From NCBI RefSeq assembly GCF_033095865.1, contig NZ_AP019365.1:1709501-1773500 (forward strand): a stretch of DNA of 64,000 nt, written 5' to 3'. Of this stretch, positions 58,175 to 64,000 are shown one piece after another. Position 1 is the stretch's first letter, and each line of letters opens with the position of its first letter. Both the position numbers and the translations under genes were made by a program. The notes beneath the pieces are model-generated. The model was not told the origin of the DNA. It made no database searches and was given only the letters and a program-made list of their open reading frames with translations. The stretch is from Pseudomonas sp. KU43P (GTDB lineage Bacteria; Pseudomonadota; Gammaproteobacteria; Pseudomonadales; Pseudomonadaceae).

Positions 58175-59707
58175 TCAGTGGCTGCTGTGGTCGACGGCGA
58201 TGCATTCGCCGCTGACGTCGAGGTATTGGCGGTTGCGCGGGGCGATCAGCAGGTACACCGCGGCGGCGATGCCGGCACCGATCAGCCAGGAAAACGGCGC
58301 GATGGCGTGGAAGTTCGGTACCAGGGCCAGGACGATGGCCAGCAGGGCAGCCGGCAGGAAGGCGGCCACGGCGCGCAGGTTGATGCCCTTGCTGTAGTGG
58401 TAGGCGCCGGCCGGGTGCTCGCTGTACAGCTCCGGCACGTTGATGCAACCTTTGCGCAGCAGCCAGTAGTCGGCCATGATCACGCCGTACAGCGGGCCAA
58501 GCAGGGCGCCCAGGCCGGACAGGAAGTACACGATCACCAGCGGGCTGTTGTACAGGTTCCACGGTAGGATCAGCACGGCAAGGGTGGCGCTGATCAGCCC
58601 GGCACGGCGGAAGTTCAGGTGACGCGGCGCCAGGTTGCTGAGGACGAAGGCCGGGGCGACGAAGTTGGCCATGATGTTCACCGCCACGGTGACGATCAGG
58701 AAGGCCAGGCAGCCCAGCACCAGGAAGGCCGTGCTGGGAATGCTGGCGATGATCTGGGTCGGGCTGTCGATGATCTGGCCGTTGATCTGGAACTGCGCGC
58801 CGCACAGCACCACGGTGATCATGGCGAACACCAGGATGTTCACCGGCAGGCCCCAGAAGTTGCCGACGCGGATGGTCTTGCGGCACGGCGAGGAGCGGGC
58901 GAAGTCGCAGAAGTTCAGCACCAGGGTGCCGTAGATCGCCAGCCACAGGGCGCCGCCGGCGAAGATGTTGCGCCACATCTCATAGCCGCTCAGCGGCTCG
59001 GTCACCGACCAGGCGATGCGCGCATCGGCCTGGAAGTACATGAACACCGCCAGGCTCGCTACGGTCAGCAGGATCACCGGGCCGGCGAAGGCCTCGTAGC
59101 GGCGCACCATCTCCATGCCGTAGGCGAGGATCACCAGCTGCACCAGCCAGATCGCCACGAAACACACCCAGCCCAGGCTCGAAAGGCCCAGGATACTGTT
59201 GTGGTCGTAGCTCGCCAGTTGCGGCCACACGGCGGTGAGCAGCACGCGCAGCACCACCGAGGCCAGGTAGGTCTGAATGCCGAACCAGGCGATGGCGATG
59301 ACCGCGCGGATCAGCGCCGGAATCTGCGCCCCGTGGATGCCGAAGGCGATGCGGCTGATCACCGGAAAGGGCACGCCGGTCTTCTGGCCCATGTAGCCGG
59401 AGAGGTTCATGAAGAAGTACACCAGCGCAGCGCCGATGGCCAGCGACAGGAGAATTTGCCAGCCGCCCAGGCCCAAGGCGAACAAGCCCATGGCGAAGGA
59501 GTAGTTGGCGATGTTGTGCACATCGTTGGTCCACAGCGCGAAGATGCTGTAACGGCCCCAGCGCCGACCTTCCATTCGGGTCGGGGCGAGGTCGCGGTTG
59601 TGCAGGCGTGGGCTCAGCTCAAGTAACGGAAGCTCGCCGGCATGGGTGGATGAAGGGCTGGTGCTGGCGACGGATAGTTCAGGGGCAAGGTCGAGGCTGG
59701 TACTCAT
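58175..59707 (-). CDS. NCS1 family nucleobase/hydantoin permease
   Basis: A 510-residue transporter with about twelve membrane segments. Family signatures: NRDLAPTRMEGRRWGRYSIF, NDVHNIANYSFAMGLFALGLG and NFCDFARS. NCS1 proteins import purines, pyrimidines, hydantoins or allantoin with Na+ or H+. The start at 59707 has CAGGAGC about 9 bases upstream; the longer frame lacks one. It is co-oriented with the racemase gene, and the upstream AT-rich gap carries a possible operator. Confidence 0.88.
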   Translation of the reverse strand: MSTSLDLAPELSVASTSPSSTHAGELPLLELSPRLHNRDLAPTRMEGRRWGRYSIFALWTNDVHNIANYSFAMGLFALGLGGWQILLSLAIGAALVYFFMNLSGYMGQKTGVPFPVISRIAFGIHGAQIPALIRAVIAIAWFGIQTYLASVVLRVLLTAVWPQLASYDHNSILGLSSLGWVCFVAIWLVQLVILAYGMEMVRRYEAFAGPVILLTVASLAVFMYFQADARIAWSVTEPLSGYEMWRNIFAGGALWLAIYGTLVLNFCDFARSSPCRKTIRVGNFWGLPVNILVFAMITVVLCGAQFQINGQIIDSPTQIIASIPSTAFLVLGCLAFLIVTVAVNIMANFVAPAFVLSNLAPRHLNFRRAGLISATLAVLILPWNLYNSPLVIVYFLSGLGALLGPLYGVIMADYWLLRKGCINVPELYSEHPAGAYHYSKGINLRAVAAFLPAALLAIVLALVPNFHAIAPFSWLIGAGIAAAVYLLIAPRNRQYLDVSGECIAVDHSSH

Positions 59708-60159
59708 TCCGGCGGGCTCCTGATGCACGTGGACTGCGATGAGCGGGCATGCGCACGGGCTCGCCATCTCGTCGGTGCAGCGTTGGCATCACAGGGTTCT
59801 GGACGCGGCGGCTGGTGGTTGGGCCAGCGTCGCGGGTTCTTGTGTATTTATGTTTTGTTGAACTTGTATACAAAACACGAACACACAAAAGCGAGTTCCA
59901 TGCCAGGCGATAAACAGTCTTTTGCTGGCCATCATTTTGAATCTATCTGACTGATAGATAAGTGAATGAAATAGCGAAACTATAAGTTGACCAATTGAAC
60001 AGGATTAAATTTTTAGTTGGTCTGTTAGTTGATCGATTGGTCAAATTTAGTTAAACGGAATGTGTAACGGTTTGGGGCGTTACTTGAGAAAGTGCACACA
60101 AAAATGGCACCTATGGTGACATTCTTGTGTACAAAAAATAGTCAGCTTTTTTCCAGCCC
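59708..60159. other. 452-base AT-rich intergenic gap with possible operators
   Basis: No credible gene. From about 59830 to 60140 the base composition is far more AT-rich than anywhere else in the window. It contains the palindrome TTGTATACAA (59864-59873) and a related TTGTGTACAA (60125-60134). It is the upstream region of the NCS1 permease and lies behind the stop of the Lrp-type regulator gene. The start side probably holds the permease promoter; the rest shows short A/T runs, repeated GATAGATAAG-like sequence and nothing else recognised. Confidence 0.6.
59864..59873. promoter_or_regulatory. TTGTATACAA palindromic site before the permease
   Basis: A perfect 10-base palindrome about 157 bases upstream of the permease start. 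The sequence type is common for GntR-family operators. A one-mismatch relative is at 60125-60134. No GntR gene is in the window, so the link is inference. Confidence 0.35.
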
Positions 60160-60597
60160 TCACGCCATCGGCGGCAAGCGCCGTTTCACCGGCGACTTCT
60201 TGATGATCGCGGTATTGGTTTCGGCCAGCACATTGATCCGGTCCAGCAAGGTATCGAGCTGCTCCATGGACCGCACATGCAACCGGGCGATGAAGCAGTC
60301 CTCGCCGGTCACCTTGTCGCACTCGGTGAATTCCGGGATGGCGATGATCTGCCGTTCCACCTCCTGCAACTGCCCCGGCAACGGACGGATGCGCACGATG
60401 GCCTGCAATTGGTAACCAAAACTGCGTGGGTCGACATCGACCGTATAGCCACGCAGCACGCCACGCTCTTCCAGGCGCCGCAGCCGCTCGCTGACGCTGG
60501 GGGCAGACAGGCCGCTGATCTGTGCCAGCGCCTTGAGTGAACGGCGTGAATCCTCCATCAGGGCGTTGATCAGCAATTGGTCGATGGCATCGGTCAT
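60160..60597 (-). CDS. Lrp/AsnC family transcriptional regulator
   Basis: A 145-residue regulator. N-terminal HTH: MTDAIDQLLINALMEDSRRSLKALAQISGLSAPSVSERLRRL in part, then the RAM ligand-binding domain (AIVRIRPLPGQLQEVERQI, GEDCFIARLHVRSMEQLD). It is divergent from the EamA exporter 134 bases away, the common layout in which an Lrp-type protein controls an amino-acid exporter. GAGGCG precedes the ATG at 60595-60597. Confidence 0.9.
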   Translation of the reverse strand: MTDAIDQLLINALMEDSRRSLKALAQISGLSAPSVSERLRRLEERGVLRGYTVDVDPRSFGYQLQAIVRIRPLPGQLQEVERQIIAIPEFTECDKVTGEDCFIARLHVRSMEQLDTLLDRINVLAETNTAIIKKSPVKRRLPPMA

Positions 60598-60730
60598 GGT
60601 CGCCTCATTAGGTATTTGTGAAGATCTGCCTTGATAGTAAAGGTGATCTGGCAAACGCGCCTTGGTTATCGACTGGAAGGCAGGTGGCATGCCTCTGCAT
60701 ACTAGGGCCATCGTCAATGGGAGACATGCG

Positions 60731-61627
60731 ATGGACAGTTCATTGCGCCGTGGTTCGTTGGAGATGGTCGCCGCCATGCTGATATCCGGCACCATCGGGT
60801 GGTTCGTGCTGGTCTCTGGCCAACCGGTGCTGGAGGTGGTGTTCTGGCGCTGCGTGTTCGGCGCCGGCACCTTGCTGGTGATCTGCGCGGCACTGGGTTT
60901 GCTCAAGCCGGGCGTGATCAGCGGCACTGCCTTGCTCCTGGCCATTGCCAGCGGGGTGGCCATCGTCGGTAACTGGGTATTGCTGTTTGCCTCCTACTCG
61001 CGGGCGTCGATCGCCATTGGCACTGCGGTTTACAACGTACAGCCGTTCATGCTGGTGGGGCTGGCGGCGCTGTTTCTCGGTGAAAAGCTGACCCTGGCCA
61101 AGGTCACCTGGCTGAGCGTGGCCTTCCTGGGCATGCTGGCGATCGTCAGTGCCCACGGCGCTCGGCAGGCCAGTGGTGACGACTACCTGCTGGGGATTGC
61201 CCTGGCCCTGGGTGCGGCGTTTCTGTACGCCATCGCCGCGTTGGTGATCAAGCGCCTGAAAGGCACGCCCCCGCATTTGATCGCCCTGATCCAGGTGATC
61301 ACCGGTGCGCTGCTGCTGGCGCCCTGGGTCGAGTTCGGCGGGCTGCCTGGCGAGCCTTCGGCGCTTGCCAGCCTGGTGACCCTGGGCATTGTGCACACCG
61401 GGCTCATGTACGTGCTGCTGTACAGCGCCATCCAGCGCCTGCCCACGGCGCTGACCGGAGCTTTGTCGTTCATCTACCCGATCGCCGCGATCCTGGTCGA
61501 CTGGGTGGCCTTCGGGCACCGCCTGGCGCTATTGCAGTGGCTGGGGGTGGCGCTGATTCTGCTGGCAGCGGCGGGCATGCAGCAAGGTTGGTGGTTCCGT
61601 TCGGCGCAGGTCGTGGCCAAAGGGTAG
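60731..61627 (+). CDS. EamA/DMT family transporter
   Basis: A 298-residue protein with ten predicted membrane helices and two EamA halves (for example MLISGTIGWFVLVSGQPVLEVVFWRC in part; YNVQPFMLVGLAALFLGEKLTL; LSFIYPIAAILVDWVAFG). Probably exports amino acids or related metabolites. The start at 60731 has GGGAGA upstream; the frame upstream to 60662 has no ribosome site. Divergent from the Lrp-type regulator. Confidence 0.87.
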   Translation: MDSSLRRGSLEMVAAMLISGTIGWFVLVSGQPVLEVVFWRCVFGAGTLLVICAALGLLKPGVISGTALLLAIASGVAIVGNWVLLFASYSRASIAIGTAVYNVQPFMLVGLAALFLGEKLTLAKVTWLSVAFLGMLAIVSAHGARQASGDDYLLGIALALGAAFLYAIAALVIKRLKGTPPHLIALIQVITGALLLAPWVEFGGLPGEPSALASLVTLGIVHTGLMYVLLYSAIQRLPTALTGALSFIYPIAAILVDWVAFGHRLALLQWLGVALILLAAAGMQQGWWFRSAQVVAKG

Positions 61628-61659
61628 AATGCTCCCCTTTTACTTGCTTGCGACTTGCC

Positions 61660-62586
61660 ATGACTTCGCCGATCCAGACCCTCGAACAGCACCTGCTCAC
61701 CGCACTCGACCCCGCCCCGCAGGAAACCCGCCGCCTGTTTCACGGCCGCGGACGCTGCTGGCCGGGGCTGGAGCAGATCACTGTCGACTGGCTCCAGGGC
61801 GTGCTGTCGGTGGCGCTGTTTCGCCAACCGCCAGAAGGCCAGCTGGCCGAACTTGAGGATATGCTCGGCCGTATCGCTTCGCACCCGCACTGGGCCGGCC
61901 AGGCAATGCTGATCCAGCACCGCTACTTGCCCGACAGCCCAGGCCAGTGGGTGTGGGGCGAGCCCAGTCAGCAGCGCGAGGTGGTCGAGGATGGCCTGCG
62001 TTATCTGCTCGATCTCGGCGTGCGGCAGAACACTGGCCTGTTCCTCGACATGCGCTATGGTCGACGCTGGGTGCGCGAACAGTCCGCAGGCAAGCGGGTG
62101 CTCAACCTGTTCGCCTACACCTGCGGCTTCTCGGTAGCAGCGATTGCCGGCGGCGCCGAGCAGGTGGTCAACCTGGACATGGCCAAGGCCGCGTTGTCGC
62201 GGGGCCGCGACAACCACCGGCTCAATGGCCATGATGCGTCGCGGGTGGCGTACCTGGGGCATGAGCTGTTCAAGTCATGGGGTAAGGTGCGCAAGTACGG
62301 GCCGTATGACCTGATCATCATCGACCCGCCCACGTTCCAGAAGGGCAGCTTCGTGCTGACCCAGGATTACGCGAAGATCTTGCGACGCTTGCCGGAGCTG
62401 CTGAGCGAGGGCGGCACTGTGCTGGCGTGTGTGAACGACCCAGGGATTGGGCCGGAGTTTCTGATCGAGGGCATGGCAGAACAGGCGCCGTCGTTGGTGT
62501 TCGTCGAGCGGTTGGAGAACCCGCCGGAGTTTCCGGATGCTGATCCGGCGGGGGGGTTGAAGGCTTTGGTGTTTCGGCAGGTTTGA
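61660..62586 (+). CDS. Class I SAM-dependent methyltransferase (RlmI/RlmK-like)
   Basis: A 308-residue methyltransferase. The SAM-binding motif is KRVLNLFAYTCGFSVAAIAGGA near residue 146, followed by VNLDMAKAALSRGRDNHRLNGHD and the catalytic DPPTFQKGSF. This is the pattern of 23S rRNA m5C/m7G methyltransferases such as RlmI and the C-terminal half of RlmL. It lacks the N-terminal PUA domain of RlmI. Start 61660 gives the family-like MTSPIQTLEQHLL; a longer upstream frame overlaps the EamA gene. The last 133 bases are duplicated downstream. Confidence 0.85.
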   Translation: MTSPIQTLEQHLLTALDPAPQETRRLFHGRGRCWPGLEQITVDWLQGVLSVALFRQPPEGQLAELEDMLGRIASHPHWAGQAMLIQHRYLPDSPGQWVWGEPSQQREVVEDGLRYLLDLGVRQNTGLFLDMRYGRRWVREQSAGKRVLNLFAYTCGFSVAAIAGGAEQVVNLDMAKAALSRGRDNHRLNGHDASRVAYLGHELFKSWGKVRKYGPYDLIIIDPPTFQKGSFVLTQDYAKILRRLPELLSEGGTVLACVNDPGIGPEFLIEGMAEQAPSLVFVERLENPPEFPDADPAGGLKALVFRQV

Positions 62587-62827
62587 TGTTGGTTTCGCTG
62601 GCGCTATCGCCGGCAAGCCGGCTCCCACAGGGATGGCAGCGGTGTACCTGTGGGAGTTTCTGATCGAGGGCATGGCAGAACAGGCGCCGTCGTTGGTGTT
62701 CGTCGAGCGGTTGGAGAACCCGCCGGAGTTTCCGGATGCTGATCCGGCGGGGGGGTTGAAGGCTTTGGTGTTTCGGCAGGTTTGATGTTGGTTTCGCTGG
62801 CGCTATCGCCGGCAAGCCGGCTCCCAC
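62454..62827 (+). repeat. Exact 175-base direct repeat of the methyltransferase 3' end plus REP
   Basis: 62454-62628 and 62653-62827 are identical by inspection, including a run of seven G, with a 24-base spacer, so the unit is 199 bases. Each copy holds the last 44 codons and stop of the methyltransferase, 10 bases, and a REP (62598-62628 and 62797-62827). The second copy has no start of its own and is a gene remnant. With 62587-62890 it fills the 304-base gap before the channel gene. Confidence 0.95.
62653..62785 (+). pseudogene. Truncated duplicate of the methyltransferase C-terminus
   Basis: Carries only the final 44 or so residues (FLIEGMAEQAPSLVFVERL onward to the TGA at 62783-62785) in the same reading phase as the parent copy's end. 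No promoter, start or ribosome site. A recent duplication product, not an independent gene. Confidence 0.85.
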
Positions 62828-62878
62828 GGGTACACCGCTGCCATCCCTGTGGGAGCCGGCTTGCCGGCGATAGCGCCA
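62797..62878. repeat. Inverted REP pair before the channel gene
   Basis: Direct REP 62797-62827 and inverted REP 62848-62878, separated by GGGTACACCGCTGCCATCCC. That spacer is the reverse complement of the one following the first REP (62629-62648), apart from an edge base, which shows an inversion between REP arms. Confidence 0.85.
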
Positions 62879-62890
62879 GTAGCGCCAACC

Positions 62891-64000
62891 TCAAGCTGAA
62901 ACCCCCCGCACCGCCAGCGGATACACTTGGGCAAAGCTTACGTTCTCGGTCTGGTCCACACGTTTCTTCAACCGCTCGTTGAACGCCCGGCTCACCGCAT
63001 ACTGCCCCCCTGAAATGGTGCGGAACTGCGCCGTGAGCACAAACCCGTTCAAGTCCATCCTGTCCACCCCAAATACCTGCAGCGGGCCCTGCAGGTTGAT
63101 GCGCAGCAGCGGATCATCGCTGATCGACTGCCCCACCTCATGGATCAGCGCCAGCGACTCGTCCACGTCGCTGTCATAGGTGAACTGCACCGAGAAGAAC
63201 GCATAGGCGAATTGCCGCGACTGGTTGGTGACTGCCTTGATCTGGCCGAATGGCACCGAATGCACGAAGCCCTTGCCATCGCGCAGGCGCAAGGTGCGGA
63301 TGGTCAGGCTCTCGACCGTGCCAGCGTGGCCGGAGTCGAGTACCACCCAGTCGCCGATCGAGATGGTGTCTTCGATCAGGATGAACAGCCCGGTGATCAC
63401 ATCCTGCACCAGCTGTTGCGAGCCGAAGCCGATGGCCAGGCCAATCACCCCAGCACCGGCCAGCAGCGGCGCCACATTGATGCCCAGGTTGGCCATGGTG
63501 GTGATGGTGCAAATGACCACCAGCACGACCTTGATGGCATTGCGCAGCATCGGCAGGATGGTCCGCACCCGGGTACTGGGCTGGCGCGCCGCACGGCGGC
63601 CGGCCGGCGGTTTCAGTGCTTCCTGGATGGCGGTGTCGAGCACTACCCAGAGCAGCCAGGTCACCAGCAGGATCAGGCCGATGCTCGACAGCGAATTGCT
63701 GATCGCCTGGCCCAGGCTGTTGCTCAGCGCAAAGTCGATCACCGAAAAGCCCCAGATCCGCCCCAGCAGTTCGATGAAGGTGACCGCCATGGCAATGCGC
63801 AGCAGGGCATGGGCGAGGCTTCGCAGCAGCTCCTTGTACGGCCGCACCCGCTGCGCGGCATCGGCGTCTCCAGGGGCCAGCAGGTGTTGCAGCAGGGTGC
63901 TGAGGAACACGGTGCAAACCAGCAGCACTGTAGTCAGCAGAGCGTTCTGCAAGGCTTTATGGCTTTCGGCGCCGGCACCGACCAGGTGAATGGCCGACAC
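62891..64000 (-). CDS. MscS family mechanosensitive ion channel (5' end at or beyond the window edge)
   Basis: At least 369 residues. Four to five membrane helices precede the MscS pore helix and domain: VAPLLAGAGVIGLAIGFGSQQLVQDVITGLFILIEDTISIGDWV in pieces, then the beta-domain (VESLTIRTLRLRDGKGFVHSVPFG) and the C-terminal alpha-beta domain. It opens under membrane tension to release solutes. The frame is open to the last base (a GTG at 63998-64000), so the true start may be outside. A typical longer Pseudomonas MscS-like protein (YbdG/YnaI type) is likely. Confidence 0.85.
   Translation of the reverse strand: MSAIHLVGAGAESHKALQNALLTTVLLVCTVFLSTLLQHLLAPGDADAAQRVRPYKELLRSLAHALLRIAMAVTFIELLGRIWGFSVIDFALSNSLGQAISNSLSSIGLILLVTWLLWVVLDTAIQEALKPPAGRRAARQPSTRVRTILPMLRNAIKVVLVVICTITTMANLGINVAPLLAGAGVIGLAIGFGSQQLVQDVITGLFILIEDTISIGDWVVLDSGHAGTVESLTIRTLRLRDGKGFVHSVPFGQIKAVTNQSRQFAYAFFSVQFTYDSDVDESLALIHEVGQSISDDPLLRINLQGPLQVFGVDRMDLNGFVLTAQFRTISGGQYAVSRAFNERLKKRVDQTENVSFAQVYPLAVRGVSA

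Noticed and set aside
58619..59626. Plus-strand frame of about 335 codons opposite the NCS1 permease
   Set aside because: His/Asp/Gln/Arg-rich shadow of membrane-protein codons.

Overview
The window is a high-GC Pseudomonas chromosome segment, most likely from the P. putida group. The evidence is the conserved polar-flagellum gene order (fliC-flaG-fliD-fliS-fliT-fleQ-fleSR-fliEFGHIJ, then fliKLMNOPQR-flhB, then flhAF-fleN-fliA-cheYZAB-motCD). It is supported by FleQ/FleSR-type regulation, by FliA- and RpoN-type promoters in the expected places, and by many scattered REP elements built on a CGCCGGCAAGCCGG core.

Layout. 1-425: end of a KAS III gene. 678-38562: one almost uninterrupted plus-strand flagellar and chemotaxis locus. 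It holds filament and chaperone genes, the fleQ/fleS/fleR regulators, basal body, C-ring and export ATPase genes, an anti-anti-sigma/phosphatase/Hpt module (HsbA-HsbR-HptB type), the export gate, polar placement and number control (flhF, fleN), sigma-28, the cytoplasmic chemotaxis core, the MotCD stator, a ParC/ParP-like pair, cheW and a DUF2802 gene. 38600-44166: two large minus-strand paralogous genes that interrupt this conserved context. Each encodes a roughly 910-residue protein with a dermonecrotic-toxin-like N-terminal module, a hydrophobic segment, and a C-terminal glycosyltransferase whose D-R-Y-DxD residue spacing matches that of the clostridial large toxins. This is the accessory highlight of the window. 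44230-46109: minus-strand fhlB-like and fliK-like genes, directly upstream of and co-oriented with the toxins. 46238-53129: the ccmABCDEFGHI cytochrome c maturation operon, in which ccmF is split by an apparent one-base deletion. 53142-62586: housekeeping and metabolic genes (lipoprotein, hydroxyacid dehydrogenase, PhzF-like, GFA-like, FKBP, histidine phosphatase, racemase plus NCS1 permease, Lrp regulator, EamA exporter, SAM methyltransferase). 62891-64000: an MscS-family channel, cut by the window edge.

How the genes work together. FleQ (sigma-54 activator with the c-di-GMP-binding LFRS motif) and FleSR sit at the top of the cascade. Sigma-54 type -24/-12 elements with exact GG-N10-GC spacing lie before fleS, fliE, fliK, fliL and flhA. 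FliA (encoded at 28795) would read sigma-28 type promoters before fliC and fliS. FlhF, FleN and the ParC/ParP-like proteins set polar position and number. CheA/B/W/Y/Z and MotCD form the signalling and stator output.

Structural oddities: a 175-bp exact direct repeat (199-bp unit) of the methyltransferase 3' end with REP-mediated rearrangement at 62454-62878, long perfect hairpins at operon junctions, and a fourfold repeat in the CheA linker. No rRNA, tRNA, CRISPR array or insertion sequence was seen. All functions are read from sequence motifs and gene order; no database search was run.
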